The notes beneath the pieces were generated by a model. The model made no database searches. It was given only the letters and a program-made list of their open reading frames with translations, and was not told where the DNA came from. From Pseudomonas helmanticensis (lineage in GTDB: Bacteria; Pseudomonadota; Gammaproteobacteria; Pseudomonadales; Pseudomonadaceae), in assembly GCF_900182985.1 (NCBI RefSeq), contig NZ_FXUY01000001.1, positions 2,914,001 to 2,978,000 of the forward strand: a stretch of DNA of 64,000 bases. Reading direction: 5' to 3'. Of the stretch, positions 1-9,473 are shown piece after piece; within the stretch, counting starts at the first letter, position 1, and each line of letters begins with the position of its first letter. The position numbers were made by a program, and so were the translations under genes.

Positions 1-2
1 CG

Positions 3-2498
3 CTGATTGCCTGTCGTCATCTGCTCGCCGAACTCGATCTCGATGCGTTGCATGACTCGATTCTCGACGTGCCGAAACCCGCCATGCTCGGCGCGTTCGG
101 CGCTACTGTCGTCGGCTTCATTATTCTGCTGGGTTATGAATGGTCGGCCAGTCGCTATGCCGGCGTGACATTGCCTCCGCGTACGCTGGCCCTCGGCGGC
201 TTCACCGCATTTGCGATCGGCAACGCCATCGGCCTGTCGCTGCTGTCCGGCGGTTCGGTGCGCTACCGTTTATATGCACGACTGGGGCTCGGGGCGTCAG
301 AAGTCGCGCACATGACCCTGTTCGCCAGCCTGTCGCTGGGCTGCGCTTTGCCGCCGCTCGCCGCGCTGGCAACGCTGAGTGACCTGCCCGCCGCCTCTCA
401 GGCACTGGGCCTGTCCGAGGGCTTGCTCGGCTCCGTTGCCGTCACTGTTCTGCTGCTCGGCGCGATCCTGGCCATCGGCATCTATCGCCGCCGCCTGCCG
501 GATCAGCCTTATCCGGACAACCTGCTGGTCAGGGCCGGTCGCCGCACCCTGCGCCTGCCCGGTCGACGCCTGACCTTTCTGCAACTGATCATCACCGCCC
601 TCGACGTTGCTGCTGCCGCGACCGTGCTTTATCTGTTGCTGCCGGAAGCGCCGCCGTTTGGTGCGTTCCTGCTCGTGTACCTGTTGGCCTTGGCCGCTGG
701 CGTTCTCAGCCATGTGCCCGGCGGCGTTGGTGTGTTCGAAGCGATCCTGCTGGCCGCTTTCGCCGACAAGCTCGGTGCCGCGCCACTGGCCGCCGCCCTG
801 CTGCTGTATCGCCTGATCTACGTGGTGTTGCCGCTGTTGGTGGCCTGTGTATTGCTGCTGATCAACGAAGGCCAACGCCTGTTCCAGACCCAGACCATGC
901 GCGCCGCATCCGGTCTGGCGGCGCCGATTCTGGCGGTATTGGTTTTCCTCTCGGGTGTTGTCCTGCTGTTTTCCGGCGCCACTCCGGAGATCGACACACG
1001 TCTGGAACACATCGGTTTTCTGATCCCGCATCGTCTGGTCGACGCTTCGCACTTTGGCGCCAGCCTGATCGGCGTGCTCTGCCTGATGCTCGCGCAGGGC
1101 CTGCGTCGGCGCCTGTCGGCGGCGTGGATGCTGACCACCATTCTGTTGCTGGTCGGCGCCCTGCTCTCGCTGCTCAAGGGCTTCGACTGGGAAGAAGCAA
1201 CGCTGATGACACTGACGGCTGCGCTGCTCGGTGTGTTCCGTCGCTCGTTCTATCGCCCGAGCCGTCTGACCGAACTGCCCTTCTCGCCGCTGTATCTGGT
1301 GGCCAGCCTCTGTGTGCTGGGCGCTTCGACGTGGCTGCTGCTGTTCGCCTATCAGGACGTTCCTTATAGCCATCAACTCTGGTGGCAGTTCACCCTTGAT
1401 GCTGACGCGCCGCGTGGCCTGCGCTCGCTGCTCGGCGCTGCGGTGTTGTTGCTGGTGATCGCGCTGACCTGGCTGCTGCGCACCGCGCGCCCGGTCATTC
1501 ACTTGCCGACGCCTGACGAGCTCGATCGCGCAGTGAAGATTCTGATGGCCTCGTCGCAACCCGACGGCGGCCTCGCACTGACCGGTGACAAGGCGTTGCT
1601 GTTTCACCCGAACGACGAAGCCTTTTTGATGTACGCGCGCCGTGGCCGCAGCCTGGTGGCACTGTACGACCCGATCGGCCCCGGCCAGCAACGCGCCGAG
1701 ATGATCTGGCAGTTCCGTGACCTCTGCGATATCCACCACGCCCGCCCGGTGTTCTACCAGGTGCGCGCGGAGAACCTGCCGTACTACATGGACATCGGCC
1801 TGACTGCGATCAAGCTTGGCGAAGAAGCCCGGGTCGATCTGCAGCGCTTTGACCTGGAAGCCAAGGGCAAAGAGATGAAGGACCTGCGTTATACCTGGAA
1901 CCGTGGCTCCCGCGACGGCCTGTCGCTGGAGATCCATGAGCCGGGCCAGGCGCCGATGGATGAGCTGAGAGTGATTTCCGATGCGTGGCTGACCGGCAAG
2001 AACGTGCGCGAGAAAGGTTTCTCGCTCGGTCGTTTCAGCGACGAGTACCTGAAGCATTTCCGTATTGCGGTGATTCGCTTCGAAGGCCGCCCGGTGGCGT
2101 TCGCCAACCTGCTCGAGACTTACAGCCACGACTTGGCCAGCCTCGACCTGATGCGCGCGCACCCGGACGCCCCCAAGCTGACCATGGAATTCATGATGGT
2201 CGGCCTGATTCAACACTATAAGAGTCACGGATACGCGCGCTTCAGCCTGGGCATGGTGCCGTTGTCGGGGTTGCAACCCCGGCGCGGTGCACCGCTGACC
2301 CAGCGTCTGGGCTCGATGGTTTTCCGCCGTGGTGAGCAGCTGTACAACTTCCAAGGCTTGCGCCGCTTCAAAGACAAATTCCAGCCTGACTGGGAACCCC
2401 GTTATATGGCCGTGCCCGCCGGACTCGATCCGCTGGTGGCGCTGGCCGACACTGCTGCCCTGATCGCGGGCGGCTTGACTGGATTGGTGAAACGCTGA
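3..2498 (+). CDS. mprF: MprF-type aminoacyl-phosphatidylglycerol synthase/flippase, 5' end cut by window
   Basis: The enzyme transfers an amino acid from aminoacyl-tRNA to phosphatidylglycerol and flips the product, lowering negative charge of the inner membrane. The frame is open to the left edge (LIACRHLLAEL... precedes the TTG at 48), so the start lies outside; about 831 residues are visible. The first ~480 visible residues are many hydrophobic segments (flippase domain). The C-terminal soluble part from about the PDELDRAVKIL stretch is the GNAT-like synthase domain, with the typical ending YNFQGLRRFKDKFQPDWEPRY. The next gene overlaps its stop by one base, the mprF-hydrolase pair known from P. 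aeruginosa PA0920-PA0919, where the lipid is alanyl-PG. Whether the amino acid here is Ala or Lys cannot be read from sequence. Confidence 0.93.
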   Translation: MIACRHLLAELDLDALHDSILDVPKPAMLGAFGATVVGFIILLGYEWSASRYAGVTLPPRTLALGGFTAFAIGNAIGLSLLSGGSVRYRLYARLGLGASEVAHMTLFASLSLGCALPPLAALATLSDLPAASQALGLSEGLLGSVAVTVLLLGAILAIGIYRRRLPDQPYPDNLLVRAGRRTLRLPGRRLTFLQLIITALDVAAAATVLYLLLPEAPPFGAFLLVYLLALAAGVLSHVPGGVGVFEAILLAAFADKLGAAPLAAALLLYRLIYVVLPLLVACVLLLINEGQRLFQTQTMRAASGLAAPILAVLVFLSGVVLLFSGATPEIDTRLEHIGFLIPHRLVDASHFGASLIGVLCLMLAQGLRRRLSAAWMLTTILLLVGALLSLLKGFDWEEATLMTLTAALLGVFRRSFYRPSRLTELPFSPLYLVASLCVLGASTWLLLFAYQDVPYSHQLWWQFTLDADAPRGLRSLLGAAVLLLVIALTWLLRTARPVIHLPTPDELDRAVKILMASSQPDGGLALTGDKALLFHPNDEAFLMYARRGRSLVALYDPIGPGQQRAEMIWQFRDLCDIHHARPVFYQVRAENLPYYMDIGLTAIKLGEEARVDLQRFDLEAKGKEMKDLRYTWNRGSRDGLSLEIHEPGQAPMDELRVISDAWLTGKNVREKGFSLGRFSDEYLKHFRIAVIRFEGRPVAFANLLETYSHDLASLDLMRAHPDAPKLTMEFMMVGLIQHYKSHGYARFSLGMVPLSGLQPRRGAPLTQRLGSMVFRRGEQLYNFQGLRRFKDKFQPDWEPRYMAVPAGLDPLVALADTAALIAGGLTGLVKR

Positions 2499-3793
2499 TG
2501 ATTCAACGCTCCCTGAAGTACATCCTGGCCGCACTGATCGTGCTGGCCGTGATTGCCGGCGGCGGTTACTGGTACCTGAAACGCCCGGCACCGGAACCCA
2601 CCGTCGAACAGCTCAACCCGGCCGATGGCGCGGCGATGACCCGCGTCATCCCCGGCACCAAGGCCAAGGCGCAGGTGCTGATCGCCGTCAATGACGATCA
2701 GAAGCTCAATGAAAAGCAACTGACCACCCTGAGCCGTAGCGCTTCGGCGCAAATCGTCCAGGTGATTCTGCCCAAGGACTGCCTGCTGCAAAGCCGCGCC
2801 CTGCAATCGGGTCTGCGTGAACTGAATGGCCCGGCCACCTTGGTCAGCGGCATCGGCCCAGGCGCTGTGCTGGCCTGGCGCTGGTTGTCGGAGCAGAAAG
2901 ACGACAAGGCCCAGGCCATCTCCGTCGACCTCGCTCTGGAAAAAGGTGGTTGCACGCACCTGCTGCCAAAATCCGCCGCCCACGGCCACTGGCTAGTGGC
3001 GTGGAACGACAACCCGGATGACGCCAGCGCAGGTTTCGTACGCGATCAACCGAACGCCGAAACCAGCATCAGCGACTACGACATCAACCTGCCGCAAGTG
3101 CTCAACAACGAACTGCGCAAGATCCTCGTCGGCGGCGACAAGGCCAACGGCGGTCTGGCGATCCCGGTGGTTGAAGTGCCGGCCGGCCAGGCGAAAGACA
3201 CCGTCACCCTGTTCCTCTCCGGTGACGGTGGCTGGCGCGACCTCGACCGCGACGTGGCCGGTGAAATGGCCAAGATCGGCTATCCGGTCGTCGGCATCGA
3301 CACCCTGCGCTACTACTGGCAGCACAAGAGCCCGGAGCAAAGCGCACTGGACCTGACCGAACTGATGCAACACTACCGGCAGAAATGGGGCACCAAGCGC
3401 TTTATCCTCACCGGTTACTCGTTCGGTGCTGACGTGTTGCCGGCGATCTACAACCGCCTGCCGGACACCGAGCAGCAACGCATCGACGCCATCATCCTGC
3501 TGGCCTTCGCCCGCACCGGCAGCTTCGAAATCGAAGTCGAAGGCTGGTTGGGCAACGCCGGCAAAGAAGCCGCTACCGGGCCGGAAATGGCCAAACTGCC
3601 TCCGGCCAAGGTGATTTGCATCTACGGCGAAGAAGAGACGGATGAAAGTGGCTGCACTGACAAGACTGCAGTCGGTGAAGCCGTGAAACTCCCTGGCGGC
3701 CACCACTTCGACGAGAACTACCCGGCGCTGGCCAAGCGTTTGGTGGACTTGATCGAGAAACGTCAGAGCAAGGACTCGGTCGCCGAAGAGTGA
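2498..3793 (+). CDS. VirJ/AcvB-family periplasmic aminoacyl-PG hydrolase
   Basis: 431 residues with an N-terminal membrane anchor or uncleaved signal (hydrophobic residues ~8-26) followed by a periplasmic alpha/beta-hydrolase of the VirJ family. The nucleophile motif GYSFGAD places the catalytic serine at about residue 308, and FLSGDGGWRDLDR and GGHHFDENY are further family motifs (the late His is the likely charge-relay base). In P. aeruginosa the equivalent gene PA0919 encodes an alanyl-phosphatidylglycerol hydrolase that opposes MprF. Its ATG overlaps the mprF TGA by one base, so the two are translationally coupled and probably tune membrane aminoacyl-PG together. A strong terminator follows within 15 bases. 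Function is inferred from family and context. Confidence 0.85.
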   Translation: MIQRSLKYILAALIVLAVIAGGGYWYLKRPAPEPTVEQLNPADGAAMTRVIPGTKAKAQVLIAVNDDQKLNEKQLTTLSRSASAQIVQVILPKDCLLQSRALQSGLRELNGPATLVSGIGPGAVLAWRWLSEQKDDKAQAISVDLALEKGGCTHLLPKSAAHGHWLVAWNDNPDDASAGFVRDQPNAETSISDYDINLPQVLNNELRKILVGGDKANGGLAIPVVEVPAGQAKDTVTLFLSGDGGWRDLDRDVAGEMAKIGYPVVGIDTLRYYWQHKSPEQSALDLTELMQHYRQKWGTKRFILTGYSFGADVLPAIYNRLPDTEQQRIDAIILLAFARTGSFEIEVEGWLGNAGKEAATGPEMAKLPPAKVICIYGEEETDESGCTDKTAVGEAVKLPGGHHFDENYPALAKRLVDLIEKRQSKDSVAEE

Positions 3794-3805
3794 TCTGAGC
3801 CCCCA

Positions 3806-3845
3806 CAAAAAGCCCCCGCAACTTCACGGTTGCGGGGGCTTTTTA
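3806..3845 (+). terminator. Intrinsic terminator of mprF-virJ
   Basis: Perfect stem AAAAAGCCCCCGCAA / TTGCGGGGGCTTTTT with a short loop starting just after the virJ stop, followed by a T run on the plus strand. Confidence 0.93.
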
Positions 3846-3866
3846 CATTCCAGCCGCCAGCAAAAT

Positions 3867-3963
3867 CCCCTGTGGGAGCGAGCCTGCTCGCGAAGCGGTG
3901 GGTCAGTTTACAGATTCGTCGACTGACACTACGTCTTCGCGAGCAGGCTCGCTCCCACAGGGG
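3867..3963. repeat. Inverted pair of REP elements (REPIN-like), GTGGGAGCGAGC type
   Basis: CCCCTGTGGGAGCGAGCCTG reads outward on the left and its exact reverse complement closes the element on the right, with about 40 bases of non-matching spacer. This arrangement of two inverted REP copies is typical of P. fluorescens-group REP doublets. A second copy of the same family lies at 9300-9389. Confidence 0.9.
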
Positions 3964-3987
3964 AATTTCGCTGGACTCAAGTAATCG

Positions 3988-4134
3988 TTAGCCCCGGCAA
4001 GCGTATCTTGCCCGCATATCGTCATGGCTGATCACTTGAACCGGATCGAGGTTGATCAGTCGTTCCATCGCTTCGGCTTCAATTCGAAGATTCTCGAGAT
4101 CATCCTGCTTTTCTTGTTCCGATGACGCCGTCAT
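3988..4134 (-). CDS. Small hypothetical protein, 48 aa
   Basis: The minus strand encodes MTASSEQEKQDDLENLRIEA... ending ...DDMRARYACRG. A GAGGAG ribosome site lies 5 bases before this ATG. An in-frame ATG five codons upstream (4149) lacks such a site, so I chose 4134. The protein is charged and mostly helical-looking with no signal peptide or membrane segment, and I do not recognise a family. It is divergent from the DUF3077 pseudogene region and may share its leader region as promoter. The good Shine-Dalgarno and codon use suggest a real gene, but its small size keeps confidence moderate. Confidence 0.55.
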   Translation of the reverse strand: MTASSEQEKQDDLENLRIEAEAMERLINLDPVQVISHDDMRARYACRG

Positions 4135-4149
4135 ACACTCCTCGCTCAT

Positions 4150-4505
4150 TTGCACACCCTAGTTCGTGTCAGACGTTTAGTATCGTTTACTTCTAGTCTC
4201 GCAATATCAGATGACGCCCACAGACCTTGTAGGCAAACTCCGAAACTCGTGTTCGGGCGCTGTGCCGCTCTATTGCGCTGTTTTTCGACGGGATACTCTC
4301 CGGACGTCGCTGACCCATTCAGCGATCGGGTGTGGTAACCCGGAGAAACCATCGCAACAGCGCGCTCCTCAAGATATGGCGGCTGTGCGTGGGACGCTTT
4401 CGGGCGTGCCGGTTTCCTTGGTTCCCGGTTTACCACCCTGCGTACAGTTGCCTCCCTTTCGCGCGGTAACGAAAGTCGCGGCACTTCGAACCAAGGAGTA
4501 ACACG
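4150..4505. other. Gene-poor 356-base leader, possibly a structured RNA
   Basis: No convincing gene lies here. An antisense frame (4146-4526, minus) is open but has no ribosome site and a composition unlike real neighbours. The stretch is rich in short G/C stems, such as GGGACGCTTTCGGGCGTGCC followed by GGTTTCCTTGGTTCCCGG, and ends at AAGGAG before the DUF3077 start. It may be a long 5' UTR or cis-regulatory RNA for the downstream gene; this is inference only. Confidence 0.35.
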
Positions 4506-4831
4506 ATGACCGAAACTGATCTGCACGGACTCGCAAACGTTAAAACCATCGGCTTCACCCTTTCCTCTACAACGCGGATCAAGCGGTCTTCAACGTCCGC
4601 TCCGGCATCCCGATCATCGATGCCTTGTCCCAATCCTCCGACCTGCTATCCCTCGCCAAATCCTTCGCCGAGGATGCGGCCTTTATCAGAGACACCGATC
4701 GCCACGCCTGGGCCGCGCATTACCTGACGGTGATGGGCAAAGCCTTGATTGATGACGTGATCCAAGCGCTGATCCCACGACCTGCGCGTACGAAGACCGA
4801 GTCTGAAGCAGAGATGCCTGAAGGCTTGTAG
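4506..4831 (+). pseudogene. DUF3077-family protein, frameshifted
   Basis: The gene starts MTETDLHGLANVKTIGFT behind an AAGGAG site. The frame then changes: after ACC (4557-4559) the sensible continuation PFLYNADQAVFNVRSGIPII is found only by re-reading one base, which fits loss of one C from the short C run at 4558-4560. The rest (SQSSDLLSLAKSFAEDAAF...HYLTVMGKALIDDVIQAL) is in the shifted frame and runs to 4831. The composite of about 109 residues resembles the Pseudomonas DUF3077 family (NADQAVFNVRSGIPIIDAL, then a helical pair ending MGKALIDD). No function is known. Either a real disrupting mutation or a one-base sequence error. Confidence 0.65.
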
Positions 4832-4840
4832 AGGTTTGAA

Positions 4841-4922
4841 GATCAAAAGATCGCAGCCTTCGGCAGCTCCTACGTGGAATGCGAAACCTGTAGGAGCTGC
4901 CGAAGGCTGCGATCTTTTGATC
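4841..4922. repeat. Palindromic repeat, GTAGGAGCTGCCGAAGGCTG type
   Basis: GATCAAAAGATCGCAGCCTT... and its reverse complement flank a ~20-base loop. The same family recurs at 11625-11702, 32192-32268 and 59195-59276. Confidence 0.9.
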
Positions 4923-4938
4923 TGAAGTTGCCGCCCAC

Positions 4939-4978
4939 AAAAAAGCCCCCGCCCGCCACTAGGCCAACGAGGGCTTTT
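4939..4978 (-). terminator. Likely intrinsic terminator of kup
   Basis: AAAAGCCC ... GGGCTTTT arms with an A run on the plus strand, that is a U run in the minus-strand transcript, 16 bases after the kup stop. The loop is long and the inner stem imperfect. Confidence 0.7.
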
Positions 4979-4993
4979 CAGTTGAGGCGAAGC

Positions 4994-6895
4994 TTACATC
5001 TCCACCTGCGTCCCCAACTCAATCACCCGGTTCAGCGGCAGATTGAAGAAACGCAAATTGCCGTTGGCATTCTTCAACATGAACGCAAACAACGCCTCTC
5101 GCCAACGCGCCATACCTTCAAGTTTCGAGGCAATCACCGTTTCCCGGCTGAGGAAGTAAGTCGTGCGCATCGGGCTGAAGTCCAGATCATCCAGATGACA
5201 CAGCTTCAGCGCTTGCGGCACGTCCGGTTCGTCGGTGAATCCGAAGTGCAGGATCACCCGGAAGAAGCCTTCGCCATGAGCCTCGACCTCGAAACGTCGC
5301 GATGGCGGTACGCGCGGGATGTCTTCGTAGACCACCGTCAGCAGAACCACTTGCTCATGCAGTACCTGGTTGTGCAGCAAGTTGTGCAACAGCGCATGCG
5401 GCACGGCGTCGGAACGCGCAGTGAGGAACACCGCGGTGCCCTGTACCCGATGCGGCGGTTGCACGCGGATGCTGCTGATGAAGATCGGCAGCGGCAGCGC
5501 GCCTTCGTCGAGGCGTTCGACCAGCAATTGCTTGCCGCGCTTCCAGGTGGTCATCAGCACGAACAGGGCGATACCGGCGATCACTGGGAACGCACCGCCC
5601 TGCACGATTTTCGGCACGTTGGCGGCGAAGTACAGGCCGTCCACCAGCAGGAAGCCGATCAATACCGGCACCGCGAGGATCGGTGGCCATTTCCACAGCA
5701 GCAGCATCACCGCCGACACCAGAATGGTGGTCATCAGCATGGTGCCAGTCACCGCCACGCCGTAGGCCGAGGCCAGTGCGCCGGAGGACTCGAAGCCCAG
5801 CACCAACAGGACCACGCCCACCATCAGCGCCCAGTTCACCGCGCCAATATAGATCTGGCCCTGTTCATCGCTGGAGGTGTGCTGAATGTACATGCGCGGA
5901 ATATAGCCAAGCTGAATCGCCTGACGAGTCAGGGAGAACGCGCCGGAAATTACCGCTTGCGAGGCAATCACCGTGGCCATGGTCGACAGACCGACCAATG
6001 GAATCAGCGCCCAACTCGGCGCCAACAGATAGAACGGGTTACGTGCCGCTTCCGGGTTATCCAGCAGCAAGGCACCTTGACCGAAATAATTCAGCACGAG
6101 CGCCGGCAGAACCAAAATGAACCAGGCGCGGGCAATCGGCTTGCGGCCGAAGTGGCCCATGTCGGCATACAGTGCTTCGGCACCGGTCAGCGCCAGCACC
6201 ACGGCGCCGAGGATCGCCACGCCCATGCCAGGGTGCACAGTGAAGAAGCGTACCGCCCAAGCAGGATTCATCGCATGCAGCACTTCCGGGGTGTGGCTGA
6301 TGCCATACACGCCGAGAGCGCCGAGGACGAGGAACCAGGTGACCATGATCGGCCCGAACAGAATGCCGATCCGCGCCGTACCGTGACGCTGGATCAGGAA
6401 CAAACCGACCAGCACCACCAGCGACAGCGGCACCACCCAATGGTCGATGCCATCGAATGCCAGCCCCAGACCCTCAATCGCCGACAGCACGGAAATCGCC
6501 GGGGTGATCATGCTGTCGCCGTAAAACAGCGCCGCGCCGATCAGCCCGCAAACCACCAGCAACGAACGCAGCTTCTTGCGATGCCCTGCCGCCCGCCGCG
6601 CCAGTGCGGTGAGCGCCATGATGCCGCCCTCGCCCTGGTTGTCGGCGCGCAGCACGAACATCATGTATTTGATCGACACCACCCAGATCAGCGACCAGAA
6701 GATCAACGACAGAATGCCCAGCACGCCGTCGTGGTTGACCGGTACGCCGTAACCGCCGGAAAACACTTCTTTGAGGGTGTACAACGGGCTCGTGCCGATG
6801 TCGCCGTAAACTACCCCGACTGCCGCGACCAGCATGCTCAGCGGCTTGGAGGCCGAACCCTCGGCGCCTGCCGCATGACTACTTGCCTGACCCAT
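4994..6895 (-). CDS. kup: Kup-family low-affinity potassium transporter
   Basis: 633 residues. The N-terminus carries the family signature [23 protein letters not shown], then roughly twelve hydrophobic segments and a C-terminal cytosolic domain of about 150 residues, the usual Kup/TrkD length and layout. It would import K+ by proton symport at the inner membrane. The start ATG has AGGAG seven bases upstream (AGGAGTGTTGG-ATG). The gene stands alone, divergent from rimO across a 289-base intergenic region with no promoter I can place confidently. Confidence 0.96.
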   Translation of the reverse strand: MGQASSHAAGAEGSASKPLSMLVAAVGVVYGDIGTSPLYTLKEVFSGGYGVPVNHDGVLGILSLIFWSLIWVVSIKYMMFVLRADNQGEGGIMALTALARRAAGHRKKLRSLLVVCGLIGAALFYGDSMITPAISVLSAIEGLGLAFDGIDHWVVPLSLVVLVGLFLIQRHGTARIGILFGPIMVTWFLVLGALGVYGISHTPEVLHAMNPAWAVRFFTVHPGMGVAILGAVVLALTGAEALYADMGHFGRKPIARAWFILVLPALVLNYFGQGALLLDNPEAARNPFYLLAPSWALIPLVGLSTMATVIASQAVISGAFSLTRQAIQLGYIPRMYIQHTSSDEQGQIYIGAVNWALMVGVVLLVLGFESSGALASAYGVAVTGTMLMTTILVSAVMLLLWKWPPILAVPVLIGFLLVDGLYFAANVPKIVQGGAFPVIAGIALFVLMTTWKRGKQLLVERLDEGALPLPIFISSIRVQPPHRVQGTAVFLTARSDAVPHALLHNLLHNQVLHEQVVLLTVVYEDIPRVPPSRRFEVEAHGEGFFRVILHFGFTDEPDVPQALKLCHLDDLDFSPMRTTYFLSRETVIASKLEGMARWREALFAFMLKNANGNLRFFNLPLNRVIELGTQVEM

Positions 6896-7184
6896 CCAAC
6901 ACTCCTGATTTTAGAACCGGCTTCTTTGAATGAAGCACTATGCTTTGTGGTGCAGCATGCGCCGTTTTACCTGTTGTTACAGACGTTTTGTTGACTGTAA
7001 AAAATTGGTAAAGCTCCACGGCGCGAAGCATAGCGCAGCACTCGTCGTATTTCCCTGCATAAAGCTGGTCAAGTGCGTTGCTCGCCGCTAGAATTGCGCA
7101 CTTTTTGATCAGAGGCGCGCCCTAAGCGCCCATCCGTCGGCTTTCGCACCAAGAAAGCGATGTCACAAAATACCGAGGTTAGAC

Positions 7185-8522
7185 ATGTCCACCACTCCTG
7201 CGCCGGCCAATCCAAAGGTTGGCTTTGTATCTCTGGGTTGCCCGAAAGCACTGGTCGACTCCGAGCGCATCCTGACCCAGCTGCGCATGGAAGGCTATGA
7301 CGTGGTGTCCACCTATCAGGACGCCGACGTTGTCGTCGTCAACACCTGCGGTTTCATCGATTCGGCCAAGGCTGAGTCTTTGGAAGTGATCGGCGAAGCG
7401 ATCAAGGAAAACGGCAAGGTGATCGTCACCGGTTGCATGGGCGTGGAAGAAGGCAACATCCGCAACGTCCACCCGAGCGTGCTGGCCGTGACCGGTCCGC
7501 AGCAGTACGAGCAAGTGGTCAACGCCGTGCACCAAGTGGTGCCGCCACGTAAGGATCACAACCCGCTGATCGACCTGGTGCCGCCGCAAGGCATCAAGCT
7601 GACCCCGCGTCACTATGCGTACCTGAAGATTTCCGAAGGCTGTAACCACAGCTGCTCGTTCTGCATCATCCCGTCGATGCGCGGCAAACTGGTCAGCCGT
7701 CCGGTTGGCGATGTGCTCGACGAAGCTCAGCGTCTGGTCAAATCCGGCGTTAAAGAGTTGCTGGTCATTTCGCAGGACACCAGCGCTTACGGCGTTGACG
7801 TGAAATACCGCACTGGCTTCTGGAACGGCGCGCCGGTGAAAACCCGCATGACCGAACTCTGCGAAGCGCTCAGCACCCTCGGCGTCTGGGTGCGTCTGCA
7901 CTACGTTTACCCGTACCCGCACGTTGACGAGCTGATTCCGCTGATGGCCGCCGGCAAGATCCTGCCGTACCTGGACATCCCGTTCCAGCACGCCAGCCCG
8001 AAAGTGCTGAAGTCGATGAAACGCCCGGCGTTCGAAGACAAGACCCTGGCGCGCATCAAGAACTGGCGCGAAATCTGCCCGGACCTGATCATCCGTTCGA
8101 CCTTCATCGTCGGTTTCCCGGGCGAAACCGAAGAAGATTTCCAGTACCTGCTGAACTGGCTGACCGAAGCCCAGCTCGACCGCGTCGGCTGCTTCCAGTA
8201 CTCGCCGGTTGAAGGCGCTCCGGCCAATGATCTGGATCTGGAGATCGTCCCGGACGACGTCAAGCAGGATCGTTGGGATCGCTTCATGGCGCACCAGCAA
8301 GCGATCAGCTCGGCACGCCTGCAACTGCGCATCGGCCGTGAAATCGAAGTGCTGGTGGACGAAGTCGACGAGCAAGGCGCAGTTGGCCGCTGCTTCTTCG
8401 ACGCACCGGAAATCGACGGCAACGTGTTCATCGACAACGGCAGCAACCTGAAGCCGGGCGACAAGGTCTGGTGCAAAGTCACCGACGCCGACGAATACGA
8501 CCTGTGGGCTGAGCAGATATAA
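7185..8522 (+). CDS. rimO: Ribosomal protein S12 methylthiotransferase RimO
   Basis: 445 residues. RimO is a radical-SAM enzyme that adds a methylthio group to the conserved aspartate of ribosomal protein S12. The N-terminal UPF0004 domain has cluster-binding Cys19, Cys55 and Cys84. The radical-SAM motif CNHSCSFC (Cys153, Cys157, Cys160) follows, and the C-terminal ~65 residues form the TRAM domain ([18 protein letters not shown]). [13 protein letters not shown] and the SxxRGKLVSR pattern favour RimO over the tRNA enzyme MiaB. A GAGG site precedes the ATG, and the gene is monocistronic. Confidence 0.97.
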   Translation: MSTTPAPANPKVGFVSLGCPKALVDSERILTQLRMEGYDVVSTYQDADVVVVNTCGFIDSAKAESLEVIGEAIKENGKVIVTGCMGVEEGNIRNVHPSVLAVTGPQQYEQVVNAVHQVVPPRKDHNPLIDLVPPQGIKLTPRHYAYLKISEGCNHSCSFCIIPSMRGKLVSRPVGDVLDEAQRLVKSGVKELLVISQDTSAYGVDVKYRTGFWNGAPVKTRMTELCEALSTLGVWVRLHYVYPYPHVDELIPLMAAGKILPYLDIPFQHASPKVLKSMKRPAFEDKTLARIKNWREICPDLIIRSTFIVGFPGETEEDFQYLLNWLTEAQLDRVGCFQYSPVEGAPANDLDLEIVPDDVKQDRWDRFMAHQQAISSARLQLRIGREIEVLVDEVDEQGAVGRCFFDAPEIDGNVFIDNGSNLKPGDKVWCKVTDADEYDLWAEQI

Positions 8523-8532
8523 ACGTCAAAAG

Positions 8533-8691
8533 CCCCTCACCCTAGCCCTCTCCCGAGGGAGAGGGGACTGATCGAGGTGTTCTCACGAGCTGCACCGACC
8601 TGAACGTTCGAGTCGAACTCAGGTTTGAACAGCACGAAGATCAGCTCCCTTCCCCCTCGCCCCCTTGGGGGAGAGGGTTGGGGTGAGGGGG
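8533..8691. repeat. Long inverted repeat of CCCCTCACCCTAGCCCTCTC type
   Basis: CCCCTCACCCTAGCCCTCTCC at the left is matched by GGAGAGGGTTGGGGTGAGGGG at the right, each arm also carrying an internal CTCCC/GGGAG hairpin. About 100 bases of unmatched sequence separate the arms. It looks like an intergenic palindromic repeat or MITE; no coding content. Confidence 0.8.
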
Positions 8692-8715
8692 AAGGCAGAC
8701 ACCGCAACTAATACA

Positions 8716-8753
8716 GAAAGCCCCGCTCTTTTTAAGAGATGCGGGGCTTTTTT
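8716..8753 (+). terminator. Intrinsic terminator downstream of rimO
   Basis: AAAGCCCCGC-TCTTTTTAAGAGAT-GCGGGGCTTTTTT: strong stem and T run on the plus strand, beyond the palindromic repeat. Confidence 0.88.
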
Positions 8754-8810
8754 ACGGCTATCGTTTAGCGGGGGACGGACTCCCTTGAAACGGACAAGAG
8801 GCAGACGGGC

Positions 8811-9284
8811 ATGCGTCACCATTCGGTCATCCACACACCGAAACTCAGCGATTATCAGGAACTGACCCGAGTCTGGGAGGCCTCGGTTCGCGCCACCCAT
8901 GATTTTCTGCCGGACAGCTACATCGAATTGCTGCGCAATCTGGTGCTGACGCGTTATCTGGATGCCGTGATGTTGATCTGCACCAAGGACGCCAATCAGC
9001 GCATTACCGGGTTTGCCGGTGTTGCGGCGGGAAAAATTGAAATGCTGTTCATCGATCCGGATTATCGGGGGCAGGGCTTGGGCAAGAAACTGCTCAACTA
9101 CGCGATGCAGCACCTGAATGCCGATGAACTCGACGTCAACGAACAGAATCCGCAAGCGCTGGGCTTTTACTTCAAGCAGGGGTTTGAAGTGATCGGACGC
9201 TCTGAGGTGGATGGCATGGGCCAACCGTATCCGTTGCTGCATATGCGCTTGAGGCAGAACCAGCAACGCTCAAGCCACGCCTGA
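8811..9284 (+). CDS. GNAT acetyltransferase, YjaB-like
   Basis: 157 residues of a single GNAT fold. The acetyl-CoA pyrophosphate loop is visible as IDPDYRGQGLGKKLL (residues ~84-98), preceded by a beta strand (KIEMLF) and followed by the motif-B region DVNEQNPQALGFYFKQGFEVIGRSEVDGMGQPYPLLHM. The N-terminus (LTRVWEASVRATHDFLPDSYI) and the VNEQN...YPLLHL pattern match E. coli YjaB. Its substrate is not established by sequence. It sits between a terminator and a REP pair, so it is probably transcribed alone. Confidence 0.85.
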   Translation: MRHHSVIHTPKLSDYQELTRVWEASVRATHDFLPDSYIELLRNLVLTRYLDAVMLICTKDANQRITGFAGVAAGKIEMLFIDPDYRGQGLGKKLLNYAMQHLNADELDVNEQNPQALGFYFKQGFEVIGRSEVDGMGQPYPLLHMRLRQNQQRSSHA

Positions 9285-9299
9285 CACACCACAAACAAA

Positions 9300-9389
9300 T
9301 GTAGGAGTGAGCCTGCTCGCGATAGCGCCAGATCAGCCAACATCAATGTCGAATGTCAGATGGCTATCGCGAGCAGGCCCACTCCTACA
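9300..9389. repeat. Inverted REP pair, GTAGGAGTGAGCCTGCTCGCGA type
   Basis: TGTAGGAGTGAGCCTGCTCG on the left is mirrored by CGAGCAGGCCCACTCCTACA on the right with one mismatch. Related to the element at 3867-3963. Confidence 0.88.
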
Positions 9390-9473
9390 AAAAGCCACAC
9401 CGTGAAAATGGAACCGGGCTTAACCGGCGCCACACAGGTACAATGCCCACCCCTTTTTTGTTACGGCCCTGTC

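Noticed and set aside
297..2591. 764-residue open frame antisense to mprF
   Set aside because: Gln/Arg/His-rich shadow of a high-GC gene; mprF on the other strand has clear family motifs.
4146..4526. 126-residue minus-strand frame in the DUF3077 leader
   Set aside because: Overlaps the start of the DUF3077 gene, has no ribosome site, and atypical composition; the stretch looks non-coding.
4874..6994. 706-residue open frame antisense to kup
   Set aside because: Low-complexity shadow composition and starts in a palindromic repeat; kup is unambiguous.
3867..9389. CRISPR array
   Set aside because: The repeats are paired palindromes at scattered sites, not regularly spaced direct repeats with spacers; no cas genes.
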